Shown piece by piece: positions 9,899 through 18,907 of a stretch of 62,917 nt of DNA (position 1 is its first letter; each line of letters opens with the position of its first letter). The stretch covers positions 1-62,917 of the forward strand of contig CAJXZB010000019.1 in NCBI GenBank assembly GCA_913063405.1, read 5' to 3'. Source of the stretch: an uncultured Ulvibacter sp. Lineage in GTDB: Bacteria; Bacteroidota; Bacteroidia; Flavobacteriales; Flavobacteriaceae. Position numbers and translations under genes: made by a program. Under the pieces are notes generated by a model that saw only the letters and a program-made list of their open reading frames with translations, was not told the origin of the DNA and made no database searches.

Positions 9899-12800
9899 TC
9901 AGACCAGAAAATCATCCAATGCCTTTAGAGCACTATCCACAGAGGTTATTTTATCGAAAGTAATAATTAGACGTAACCCATTTCTCGTTTGTTTCTCTTT
10001 CATTTTTACAGCCCCTGGATTATCCTGAACGTATTGAAGCACCTTTGTAAATGAGGCACTTTGATAAAAGGCACTTTGTTGGTCTGCCACAAAATAGCCA
10101 ACGAGTTTTCCTTGTTTCATCAAAACACGTTCAAGACCCATAGTTATTGCAATTCGCTTAATACGAACACTATTTAATAAGTCTTCTACCTGCTTCGGAA
10201 TTTCCCCAAAACGATCTATAAGCTCTGTTTCGAATGTTCGGAGCTGCTCTTCATTCTCCAAATCGCTTAGTTTGTTGTATAGGTTGAGTCTTTCAGTAAT
10301 ATTATTGACATAATCATCTGGGAAAAGCAATTCGAAATCCGTGTCAATAACGGTTTCTTTTACAAAGCTCTTTTTTTCGTGTTCGGTTCCCACATAAAGA
10401 TCTTTAAATTCTTTTTCTTTTAGTTCATCAATGGCTTCTGCCAAAATTTTCTGATAGGTTTCGAACCCAATTTCATTAATAAATCCACTCTGTTCTCCAC
10501 CCAACAAATCACCAGCCCCACGAATCTCAAGATCTTTCATCGCAATATTTAAACCACTTCCTAACTCACTAAATTGCTCCAAAGCGGTGATTCGTTTTCT
10601 GGCATCATCTGTCATAGCAGAGTAGGGAGGCGTAATAAAATAGCAAAAGGCTTTTTTATTACTTCTTCCAACGCGCCCTCGCATTTGATGTAGGTCTGAC
10701 AAGCCAAAGTTGTTTGCATTATTTATGAAAATCGTATTCGCGTTAGGAACGTCCAACCCACTTTCAATGATAGTAGTGGAGACCAGCACATCAAATTCAT
10801 TATTCATAAAGGCGAGCATTAACTGTTCGAGTTTTTTCCCGTCCATTTGCCCATGACCAATTCCAATTTTTGCGTCAGGAACTAGGCGCTGGATCATCCC
10901 AGCGACCTCTTTAATGTTTTCAATTCTGTTATGAACAAAGAAAATTTGCCCACCACGGGAAATCTCATAGCGTACAGCATCTCTAACGGTTTCTTCTGAA
11001 AAACGAATAACATTCGTTTCGATAGGATATCTGTTTGGGGGAGGTGTGGTAATTACCGAAAGATCTCGCGCTGCCATTAAACTAAACTGAAGCGTACGCG
11101 GGATAGGCGTAGCCGTAAGTGTAAGCGTGTCAACGTTTTCTTTAATCGTTTTAAGTTTGTCTTTAACGGCAACTCCAAATTTCTGTTCTTCATCTATAAT
11201 TAATAATCCAAGGTCTTTAAACTCAATCGATTTATTCACCAATTGATGCGTCCCAATTACGATATCGAGTTTACCTTCCTTTAGACCTTCGAGAACATTC
11301 CTCCGCTCTTTTGTACTACGAAAACGGTTGAGGTAATCAACATTCACTGGCATTTCTGCAAGTCTTTCAGAAAAAGTTTTAAAATGCTGAAAGGCCAAAA
11401 TAGTGGTTGGCACCAGTATTGCAACTTGTTTTCCATTATCTACGGCTTTAAAAGCAGCGCGAATTGCAACTTCGGTTTTTCCGAAGCCAACATCACCACA
11501 CACCAATCGATCCATAGGCAATTCACTTTCCATATCTCTCTTTACATCAGCGGTAGAGGTGATTTGATCTGGTGTATCCTCATAAATAAAAGAAGACTCA
11601 AGTTCTAATTGCAAATACGAATCTGGATCAAAGGCAAAACCTTTTTGAAGTCGACGTTTGGCATACAACTCTATTAGATTAAAGGCAATTTGTTTTACGC
11701 GTGTTTTGGTTTTTTGTTTTAGATTTTTCCAGGCGGCGCTACCCAATTTATATATTTTAGGTGCAGAACCATCTTTTCCATTGTATTTAGAAATCTTGTG
11801 AAGCGAATGAATGCTGAGATATAATATATCGCGCTCCCCATAGATTAATTTGATAGCTTCCTGTTTTTTCCCTTCAACATCGATTTTTTGCAAACCACCA
11901 AACTTTCCAATTCCATGATCTATATGGGTTACATAGTCACCTACTTCTAAGTTTGTAAGTTCTTTTAGCGTAATTGCTTGCTTTTTGGCGTAACCATTTT
12001 TAAGTTGAAACTTATGATAACGCTCAAAGATTTGATGATCGGTATAGCAAACCGTTCGGTTTTCATAGTCTATAAAACCTTGATGCAAAGGAAAAACGAC
12101 CGTTTCATATTGAACTACCTTTTGGTCTGCGTCTTCAAATATATCGTGAAAGCGCTTCGCTTGTTGTTCACTACTGCAGAAGAGGTAGTTTTTATATCCA
12201 TCTGCATCATTGGTGTTGAGGTTTTCAATTAATAAGTTGAATTGCTTATTAAAAGAAGGTTGCGGTTGCGTTTTAAAGGAAACTGAAGCCTTCTCGGATG
12301 AATTGGTGATTGTCACCGATGTAAATTCTGATAATTGTTTCTGAAGGAGTGCAGCGTTACAAAACAACGCTGTTGGTTCATTCATTTTTACGCCTCCTTT
12401 AGTTTCATTGAACGCATCTGTGGCTTTCTGAAAAAGTTTATCTATGCTACTGCTAATGAGCTCTTGATTTTTGAGAAAAATAATTGTTTTTGAGGCAATA
12501 TATTTTAGAAAACTCTCTCGTTTCTCCTCCATCATTTTGTTCTCCACATTGGGAATGATTGAGATTTTTTTTAATTGTTCTAAAGACAATTGAGTCTCAA
12601 CATCGAAGGTGCGAATACTGTCCACATCATCACCAAAAAACTCGATACGGTAGGGTTCATCGTTGCTAAAAGAAAACACATCTAGAATTCCTCCTCGGAC
12701 AGAAAATTCACCAGGTTCAGTTACAAAATCTGTACGTTTGAATCGATACTCGAATAGGATTTCGTTAACAAAATCAATAGAAAGATTATCATTGATCGAA

Positions 12801-13234
12801 ACCTTTAAGGTATTGCGTTCAAGTTCTTTTCGGGTAACCACTTTTTCAAATAAAGCTTCTGGATAGGTGACAATTAACGCTGGTTTTTTTCGAGAATTAA
12901 TACGGTTTAATACTTCAGACCTCAGAAGTACGTTTGCGTTGTCTGTTTCTTCAATTTGATAGGGCCTGCGGTAACTTCCAGGATAAAACAGAACGTTTTG
13001 ATCTCCCAACAAATTTTCTAAATCATTAAGATGATAGGCAGCCTCTTCCTTATCGTTAAATATTAATAAAAAGGGAAGTTCTAAAGCTTTAAAAGTGTTA
13101 GCCACCACAAGGGATACAGAAGATCCAACAAGACCGGATACAGCGATGTTTTGTTGAGAATTGGCAATAGCTTCCCCTAGTTTTCGTGCTGACGAAGACT
13201 GTGCAAAAAGCGAAGTAACTAGGGCTTTGCTCAT
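9899..13234 (-). CDS. mfd: transcription-repair coupling factor
   Basis: This 1111-residue ATP-dependent translocase removes RNA polymerase stalled at DNA lesions and recruits UvrA. Domains in order are a UvrB-like N-terminal region (to about 330), a CarD-like RNA-polymerase-interacting domain (LEVGDYVTHIDHGIGKFGG, about 440), and a helicase core with Walker A GDVGFGKTEVA (about 600) and DEEQ box IIDEEQKFG. The motif VI region MRGRVGRSNKKAFCY and the C-terminal TRCF domain follow. The 3.3-kb frame is intact, which is useful evidence about the base quality of this assembly. Confidence 0.97.
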   Translation of the reverse strand: MSKALVTSLFAQSSSARKLGEAIANSQQNIAVSGLVGSSVSLVVANTFKALELPFLLIFNDKEEAAYHLNDLENLLGDQNVLFYPGSYRRPYQIEETDNANVLLRSEVLNRINSRKKPALIVTYPEALFEKVVTRKELERNTLKVSINDNLSIDFVNEILFEYRFKRTDFVTEPGEFSVRGGILDVFSFSNDEPYRIEFFGDDVDSIRTFDVETQLSLEQLKKISIIPNVENKMMEEKRESFLKYIASKTIIFLKNQELISSSIDKLFQKATDAFNETKGGVKMNEPTALFCNAALLQKQLSEFTSVTITNSSEKASVSFKTQPQPSFNKQFNLLIENLNTNDADGYKNYLFCSSEQQAKRFHDIFEDADQKVVQYETVVFPLHQGFIDYENRTVCYTDHQIFERYHKFQLKNGYAKKQAITLKELTNLEVGDYVTHIDHGIGKFGGLQKIDVEGKKQEAIKLIYGERDILYLSIHSLHKISKYNGKDGSAPKIYKLGSAAWKNLKQKTKTRVKQIAFNLIELYAKRRLQKGFAFDPDSYLQLELESSFIYEDTPDQITSTADVKRDMESELPMDRLVCGDVGFGKTEVAIRAAFKAVDNGKQVAILVPTTILAFQHFKTFSERLAEMPVNVDYLNRFRSTKERRNVLEGLKEGKLDIVIGTHQLVNKSIEFKDLGLLIIDEEQKFGVAVKDKLKTIKENVDTLTLTATPIPRTLQFSLMAARDLSVITTPPPNRYPIETNVIRFSEETVRDAVRYEISRGGQIFFVHNRIENIKEVAGMIQRLVPDAKIGIGHGQMDGKKLEQLMLAFMNNEFDVLVSTTIIESGLDVPNANTIFINNANNFGLSDLHQMRGRVGRSNKKAFCYFITPPYSAMTDDARKRITALEQFSELGSGLNIAMKDLEIRGAGDLLGGEQSGFINEIGFETYQKILAEAIDELKEKEFKDLYVGTEHEKKSFVKETVIDTDFELLFPDDYVNNITERLNLYNKLSDLENEEQLRTFETELIDRFGEIPKQVEDLLNSVRIKRIAITMGLERVLMKQGKLVGYFVADQQSAFYQSASFTKVLQYVQDNPGAVKMKEKQTRNGLRLIITFDKITSVDSALKALDDFLV

Positions 13235-13241
13235 AAAGGCG

Positions 13242-13249
13242 CAAAGATA
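13242..13249 (-). promoter_or_regulatory. -7 promoter element of mfd
   Basis: On the minus strand this reads TATCTTTG (TAnnTTTG), only 7 bases from the mfd ATG. A start of transcription about 6-7 bases downstream of the element would fall at or next to the ATG, so the mfd message may be leaderless or nearly so. Confidence 0.45.
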
Positions 13250-13262
13250 GCATAGTCACTAT

Positions 13263-14406
13263 TTAAATAAAACAAGAAAAGAGTTTTTCTAAATCAGCTT
13301 TTGAGTTATAAACATTTGGTGCCACTCTAATTACTTCCCCACGATAGGAAACATATACATTTTTGTTAGATAGCTTCTTTTTCAACTTTTCCAAAGATGA
13401 TTCCCTTGGTAGATAAATACCGAAAAGGTGCTTTGCTCTATACTCAGAATCTTCTATAAAGTACCCTAGCTCTTGGAGTCTATTCAATACATCTTGAGTT
13501 ATGTTTTGACAATACCTTTGGATGCGATTTGGACTCCATTCAGTTAATTGCCTAATGGCTTCAGAAAGCATTGGAGTCAATATAAAATGACTCGATTCCC
13601 CCATATCAAATCGAGCTGCCTTTGGTTTGAAATTTTCATTGTAATTCACGAGATTGGCAAAATTCTCACTTCCTTCGTGATTCATCCAGTTGTTTTCAAT
13701 AGGGAGACCCTCGTGAAATCTTTTACCAAAATAAGCTACCCCAAGGCCATAGGCTCCCATAAGCCATCTGTAACCCGCACATATAAGAGCGTCAGGCTGA
13801 ATTTAGCCACAGAAAACAGCAACGCACCCACACTTTTGGGTGCCATCGATGATAAGGTATGCGCTTACATCATTGGTGCGCTGGCATATCGCCATTAGAT
13901 TGAAAAGTGTTCCATCTGTCCAATGAACATTTGGAATAGAGACAACTTTAGTTTTTGGAGTGATGGCTTCAAGGAGTTGCTCATTCCATTTTTTACCTCT
14001 TCCCAATTCAAGCGGGGGAGCAGAAATGGTTTTTAGTACAACACCCTTTTCTTTTTTAAGCTGTTTCCAAGTATAGAAATTACTTGGAAACTGTTCTTCA
14101 AGTAAAATAATTTCATCTCCCTTCTCAAAAGGTATGTTTTTTGCCACTATGGCAACTCCATAAGAAACAGATGAAATAATAGCAATGCTTTCTGGATTCG
14201 GTGCTTCAATGAATTTTGCGAAGCGCTCTTTCAAGAGTTTTTATCTGTAAAAAGTGTGCGTTTTCGATGAGGAAAGGGTTGTTCTTTTTTTGAAGGTTTT
14301 CAATGCCAATGCGCTCTACAGATTTCAATTGAGCAGACATACTAGCGCAATTTAAATAGGTTACTTCTTCGGAAAGGCTAAAAAGATATTCTTGATTTTC
14401 TAACAT
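13263..14406 (-). pseudogene. class V PLP-dependent aminotransferase, frameshifted and missing the PLP lysine
   Basis: Three frames together encode one class V (NifS/isopenicillin-N-epimerase-like) aminotransferase from ATG 14406 to the stop at 13263. A shift occurs near 14220, where KTL in one frame leads to KERFAKFIEAP in another. Two more shifts bracket 13803-13842: the internal stretch SVGALLFSVAK is recovered only if both are corrected. The PLP aspartate is present (LIIDGTQ). The Schiff-base position, normally GYKW, reads CAGYRWLMGAYG, so the catalytic lysine is an arginine. Loss of this residue plus three shifts indicates a genuinely dead gene. Confidence 0.88.
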
Positions 14407-14511
14407 GCTTTAAAGTTAGCATTTTGTGTTAGATTTTTAAAGAAGCTAGAAAAGTTTTGTTCCAAGCTTTTTTTCCGAAGCAATAACATAGAAAATGTGA
14501 ATTACAAATTT

Positions 14512-14519
14512 TATATTTG
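14512..14519 (+). promoter_or_regulatory. -7 promoter element of the TerB-like gene
   Basis: TATATTTG matches TAnnTTTG, 17 bases upstream of the ATG at 14537. Confidence 0.55.
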
Positions 14520-14536
14520 CAGAATAATATTGAACT

Positions 14537-14962
14537 ATGTCATTTACAGATCTATTTGAAAGCGGAGAACACAAAAGAAACTTAGGACACTTTGCCTCTA
14601 TTACTAGTATTGCTGCCGTTAATGGTGCAATTAACCCTGATGAAGAGAAAATGTTGAGACGTTTTGCCAGAAAATTGGACATTGACGAATCTGAATATAA
14701 CGAGGTACTAAAGAACCCTACAAAATATCCTATTAATCCACCAAACTCTGCCGATAAGCGTTTAGAGCGAATGCATGATTTGTTTGAAATGATTTTCGCA
14801 GATCATGAAATCGACGAAGATGAACACCATCTAGTTGAGAGGTATGCAATAGGCCTGGGGTATACAGAACAATTAGCAACGAAACTTATTAAGCGTTCTA
14901 TTGATATTTATAATGGTGGATTGGATTTGGAAGACTACAGATATCTTTTAAATAAAAAATAG
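14537..14962 (+). CDS. TerB-like (tellurite resistance TerB family) protein
   Basis: This 141-residue all-helical protein matches the TerB/DjlA-N family: an ITSIAAVNGAINPDEEKML segment near residue 25 and FADHEIDEDEHHLVERYA near residue 95. These are the paired acidic helix turns typical of the fold. TerB-like proteins bind metal ions and are linked to envelope stress and phage or tellurite resistance, but the function of stand-alone flavobacterial copies is unknown. It has its own promoter and converges with the histidine kinase gene, with two bases between the stop codons. Confidence 0.85.
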   Translation: MSFTDLFESGEHKRNLGHFASITSIAAVNGAINPDEEKMLRRFARKLDIDESEYNEVLKNPTKYPINPPNSADKRLERMHDLFEMIFADHEIDEDEHHLVERYAIGLGYTEQLATKLIKRSIDIYNGGLDLEDYRYLLNKK

Positions 14963-14964
14963 AC

Positions 14965-16488
14965 CTAGCGCTTAAGGACTTTGTTAATTTTTGAAAAAAG
15001 CTCCTTTTTTGTATAGGGCTTTGCAAGGAATTCTGAGGCCCCAGCATCGAAGATAGCTTCTTGCTCTTTTCTCAAACTACTTCCACTTACTACCAAGATA
15101 GGTACTGTTGAAATAGAAACTTCGGCATTATTTCTTATATGACTCAGAACTTGATATCCATCCATATCTGGAAGTTGCATCTTAAGTAAGACAAGGTCGT
15201 ATTTTCTCTTTTCTAATAGTTGAAGCGTTTGCATCCCGTCTCTCGCGATTTCAATAAAATAACCGCTATCATTATCGAGGAAGGTTTTCATCATTAACAT
15301 TTGCATGATTTCCTCGTTTTCAAGAACCAATATTCGCTTACTAATCACAATTCCTGAACCTTTTGGAATCACTTTTTTCTTAGGCTCTTTTTTTTCTCGC
15401 TCCATAAAAGGTAACATTACCTCAAAGGTGGTGCCTTTTTCCAAAACGCTTTCAACTTTAACCGTACCGTTTAGAAGTGTAACAAGTTCTTTTACAATTT
15501 TAAGCCCTAAGCCTTCACCAATAGGCTTAATTTCATCAAACTCAAGTTGTCGGTATGAATCGAAAACCTGATCGAGCTCGTTTTTTGAAATACCTTTTCC
15601 AGTATCTGAAACTTTGAATAATAATTGGGTTGGTTTCTCTGAGGTTCCTTCTTCTTTGACGCGAACCTCAACTGAAACACTTCCTTCTTTAGTGTTTTTA
15701 TGCGCGTTGTCAACCAGGTTAAATAATATTTGATTTAGTCTAGTAGGATCACCCATAAGTCTAAATTCAACAGCTTTGTCCATACTGCATCCAAAACCGA
15801 TATTACTTTTCTCGTATTTTAACTGAAAGTGTTTTTCTAAGTTCGTTAAGACTTGAGACAAACTAAAAGGAATGTTTTTAATTTTGGCTATTCCTTTTTC
15901 TATTTTTGATATGTCTACCAAGTCATCCAGTAAAACTTTTAAATGTTTCCCTGTCTTGCTAATAACATTTAATATTTCTTTTTGTTCGTAGCTTAATTTA
16001 GAGTCCTCTAAAATCTCCAGAAAGCCAAGGACATTGTTAAGTGGATTTCTTATTTCGTGATTGAGATGCGCTAAGAATTTATTTTTAAGGTCCTCTTTTG
16101 CTAGTAAGATATCGTTTTCAAAAATGAGTCTATTCTTTAAAATAGACGCTTCATTTCTTTCCTGAACCATAGGGTGAGAGTTCGCATAATGATCGGTAAA
16201 ATCGAATATTGAAATAAAGATTTTGCCGTCTTTGTCAATTATATCAATATCTGCAACAATATGTTTTGCGCCTATTTCAAGACTTACACATGGAAAATGA
16301 ATGGCTTCTGAAGCATCCGTAAAAAGGGGTTCTATTCCTTCAAAAAACGGATGAAGTTCGGCAACAAATTTATTTTTAGAGGCAACAAAGAGATTGTCTT
16401 CACTTTCTAAAATTTTACCACCTTTATCGATTTGAATGATTTGAACCTTTGATGTATACAGGGTGTTTTTAAACGTTTGAATCGTCAT
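14965..16488 (-). CDS. hybrid sensor histidine kinase with degenerate receiver domain
   Basis: This 507-residue soluble protein has a sensor-like N-terminus (1-115, with HPFFE near 46 and FPCVSLEIG near 66). A HisKA domain follows (LNHEIRNPLNN, phosphoacceptor His144), then an HATPase_c domain with the N box NLVDNAHKN (N261), DTGKGIS (295) and GEGLGLKIV (324). A C-terminal receiver fold occupies 385-507. The kinase motifs look intact. In the receiver, the phosphoacceptor Asp is replaced by Lys436 (VLLKMQLPDMDG) and the acidic pair is changed to Glu390-Asn391, while Lys490 of the KP motif remains. The receiver is therefore a pseudo-receiver. The gene starts 2 bases after the GTPase stop and is probably co-transcribed with it. 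Confidence 0.9.
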   Translation of the reverse strand: MTIQTFKNTLYTSKVQIIQIDKGGKILESEDNLFVASKNKFVAELHPFFEGIEPLFTDASEAIHFPCVSLEIGAKHIVADIDIIDKDGKIFISIFDFTDHYANSHPMVQERNEASILKNRLIFENDILLAKEDLKNKFLAHLNHEIRNPLNNVLGFLEILEDSKLSYEQKEILNVISKTGKHLKVLLDDLVDISKIEKGIAKIKNIPFSLSQVLTNLEKHFQLKYEKSNIGFGCSMDKAVEFRLMGDPTRLNQILFNLVDNAHKNTKEGSVSVEVRVKEEGTSEKPTQLLFKVSDTGKGISKNELDQVFDSYRQLEFDEIKPIGEGLGLKIVKELVTLLNGTVKVESVLEKGTTFEVMLPFMEREKKEPKKKVIPKGSGIVISKRILVLENEEIMQMLMMKTFLDNDSGYFIEIARDGMQTLQLLEKRKYDLVLLKMQLPDMDGYQVLSHIRNNAEVSISTVPILVVSGSSLRKEQEAIFDAGASEFLAKPYTKKELFSKINKVLKR

Positions 16489-16490
16489 AC

Positions 16491-16979
16491 TTATGAAGTT
16501 ATGAACTCGGAGATTTTTAGAAAAACATGCTCTACATTTTCACCATTTTTTGCGCTGGTAAAATCACATTTCGCGAATTTTTCTGAATCAAAGAATTCTC
16601 TGTCATTTTCAGAAACAATCAAATCAGATTTGTTTCCTATTCGGCATACAGGTGTTGCGGGGTAGCTTTCTTCTAGAAATTCCATTTCTTTTTCCAAACT
16701 TTCAAATGTTTCAGGACGAGTAACATCAAAAACATAAAGGAATCCATGAGAGCCAGCCAAATAAGATTTTCTGGCTTTGGATATTGAAGTACTACCCTCG
16801 ATATCCCAAATAATTAGAGTTACTTTTTTACCGAGAATCTCAACATCCTTTTTCTTAACGTGCACGCCAAGCGTTACAAGATAGTTTTCACTAAAGACGC
16901 TATCAACAAACTGTCTTACAAGACTCGTTTTGCCTACACCAAAATGACCTAAGAGTACTATTTTTTTAGACAGGGACAT
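16491..16979 (-). CDS. Ras-like small GTPase
   Basis: This 162-residue protein is a compact Rab/Arf/Roc-like GTPase. The G1 motif is GHFGVGKTS (residues 11-19), G3 is WDIEGS (about 56), G4 is GNKSD (about 118) and G5 is TSAKNG. The residue after DxxG, Gln in Ras/Rab, is Ser, so intrinsic hydrolysis may be slow and depend on a partner. No lipidation site or membrane segment is seen. It sits directly upstream of the hybrid kinase and downstream of a second, broken GTPase of the same type, which suggests that it switches or localises the kinase. That role is inference. Confidence 0.88.
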   Translation of the reverse strand: MSLSKKIVLLGHFGVGKTSLVRQFVDSVFSENYLVTLGVHVKKKDVEILGKKVTLIIWDIEGSTSISKARKSYLAGSHGFLYVFDVTRPETFESLEKEMEFLEESYPATPVCRIGNKSDLIVSENDREFFDSEKFAKCDFTSAKNGENVEHVFLKISEFITS

Positions 16980-16997
16980 TTTACAAGTATAATGAAT

Positions 16998-17595
16998 TTA
17001 ATCCAAATATATTCCAAGATTTTCTTTTATTTGCACAGCCTTAATGTGCATGTTTCCAACGGATTTTTCGATTTTATTAATGAGTAGAATCTGTTCTGAA
17101 GAAACATTAGACTTCTTAAGTGCTTCAAGATTCAAAACAACTTCTTCTAGTTCTTGAATTATTTTATCGTCTATACGCTCCTTTATATAATCAGCATAGG
17201 CTTTTTTTCGTCTGAGTGCTTCGTTTTAAGCTCGTGAGCTTGCTCGTTGAGCATAGCTGTCTTCTTTTCTTGTGCGGCATCATGAAGGTGCTCGTAATGT
17301 TTGGAATAATCGAATAGTAAAATTGCTAAAGAGTCCCATTTCTTTTTTAATGGTAATATCGTAAATAACTTCTTCTCCATAAATATCTAACTGCACACAA
17401 GGGAAAGCCAAATCTGTTTCATTTCCACTTTTAAGCTCGTCCTTGAGGCTTTCAAAAAATGGATGTATTTGAAAAAGATTGTCTCCATTTTCTAAACTGA
17501 AAATGGTGTTACTGCTTTGTGTGATAACACCTTCTAAGGTAGTTAGTATTTCTTGTACTTTATTAGAGAAAAAAAGTGCTGTTTCCGTTATTCAT
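16998..17595 (-). pseudogene. sensor-domain protein related to the kinase N-terminus, three frameshifts
   Basis: Conceptual translation from ATG 17595 gives about 198 residues if three shifts are corrected: one in a T run near 17572, one near 17338, and one in an A run near 17200. The restored protein contains HPFFESL and FPCVQLDIYG, followed by LLFDYSKHYEHLHD. These match HPFFEGI, FPCVSLEIG and SIFDFTDHYANSHP of the neighbouring kinase (residues 46-106). The C-terminal ~90 residues are helical and contain no kinase domain; the stop is at 16998. It is a paralogous stand-alone sensor that has been inactivated. Confidence 0.75.
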
Positions 17596-18084
17596 AATGA
17601 ACTAATATTTAACGCAATATCATTGAAAAGTTGGTTAACACCATCACCAGTTTTGGCACTAACAAAGCTGTGAACATTTATGTTCTTACTTTTCAGATGT
17701 TTTTCGATTGTCGTTGAATCCTTTTCATCACATTTGTTTCCAATGATTTTTAAAGTAATGTTGGGGTACTTTTTTGTAATGAAGTCTATTTCCTCATCCA
17801 GACTGGCATCTGTAACGGATCTTGTAACATCAAAAACATAAATAAAGCCATTAGATCCAAGTAAATAAGAACTTCGTGTTTTAGAAACTGATGAAAAACC
17901 TTCGAGATCCCAAATAATCATGGAAAGACTGTTTCCGGAAAAAAGGGTAAGTTCCTTCTTTTTTATTTGTACTCCAAGTGGGTTTTATAATCTTGTAAAA
18001 ACTCATCAGTCATAAATCGACGAACAAGGGACGTTTTTCCCACACCAAACGGCCCTAAAAGCACTATTTTTTTATGTTTTCCAT
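17592..18084 (-). pseudogene. second Ras-like small GTPase, one frameshift
   Basis: Reading from ATG 18084 gives the G1 segment LLGPFGVGKTSLVRRF and stops early. One missing base near 17981 restores YKT-LGVQIKKKELT, which aligns with YLVTLGVHVKKKDVE of the intact neighbour GTPase. The rest of the protein follows: WDLEGFSS (G3), GNKCD (G4), SAKTGDG (G5). The gene starts immediately after the stop of the upstream gene (TAG then ATG) and overlaps the sensor pseudogene by 4 bases, so it was part of one operon. The shift separates G1 from the other motifs, so no functional GTPase can be made. Confidence 0.85.
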
Positions 18085-18888
18085 CTAAAAGAATTCTTTT
18101 AAAATGTCGTTGACTTCTTCTGGTTCCAGAAAAGAAATTTTAGGGGAGAGACGTTCAGATAATTTAAGCAACTTGTCTTCAAGCTTACTTTCAAAGCTAC
18201 GCGTATATGTTCCAGAAACAACCACCGCCGCATAATAGGTATGAAAGTTCTGTATTTGAATTGTATATAATTCGTACTCGATAGCCTCTAAGTTTTGGCT
18301 TCCTCCTTCAAAGGCATCCTCAACAAAACTCTTAATGGCTGTGAGCATTCCAGAAATCATATCCTTATCCACAGTTGAAGTATTACTAAGGTTGCCTAGC
18401 AAAATTCCAGAACCTTTTTGAATAATAAAAACTTCATTCACTACTGGAGCGTCCAGTTCACTCAATATAAGATCGCTCTCTTTAACACCAGTGGCCTTGG
18501 CTCTAAATTTACGTTTTAAGGAGGCGAATGAGAAAGTATCATTTATCTTCTTATTCATATTTTCTGAAAGGAGCCTTATTTCATTTTGGATATAGCGCTT
18601 AATCATCTTACCTATAATGGGGTAGAGAGCTTCCACAACTTCATCTTTCGAGTTTGCAACTTGTTTTCGTAAGGTTTTAGTTATAGTGGGACCTAGTGTA
18701 GTAGGAATTTTTGTAACAAACTCTTCCAATCGTTCTTCTATTATGGGATCGATTTTTTTTGAAAGTTTTTCTCTCTTTTCTAGTGTTTCAGTAATGGCTT
18801 CAATACGCTGGTGTATGGCATTGGCAATCTCTCTGTCGTCTATCAACAGAATGTCTCTAAGAAGTTGTAATTTATCTTCTTCCACCAT
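18085..18888 (-). CDS. coiled-coil protein with C-terminal roadblock/longin-like domain
   Basis: This 267-residue protein resembles a flavobacterial family often labelled 'cell envelope biogenesis protein OmpA', although no OmpA domain is visible. Residues 1-125 are helical and charged (IHQRIEAITETLEKREKL, then helices around ALYPIIGKMIKRYIQNEIRLL). Residues about 150-250 follow a strand-strand-helix-strands-helix pattern: VNEVFIIQKGSGILLG, MISGMLTAIKSFVEDAF, LYTIQIQ, YYAAVVVSG, LEDKLLKLSERL. That order is compatible with roadblock/longin folds, known partners of small GTPases. The link to the fold is inference from secondary structure. It is translationally coupled to the second GTPase. Confidence 0.65.
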   Translation of the reverse strand: MVEEDKLQLLRDILLIDDREIANAIHQRIEAITETLEKREKLSKKIDPIIEERLEEFVTKIPTTLGPTITKTLRKQVANSKDEVVEALYPIIGKMIKRYIQNEIRLLSENMNKKINDTFSFASLKRKFRAKATGVKESDLILSELDAPVVNEVFIIQKGSGILLGNLSNTSTVDKDMISGMLTAIKSFVEDAFEGGSQNLEAIEYELYTIQIQNFHTYYAAVVVSGTYTRSFESKLEDKLLKLSERLSPKISFLEPEEVNDILKEFF

Positions 18889-18907
18889 AAACTAATTAAA
18901 ATAATAC

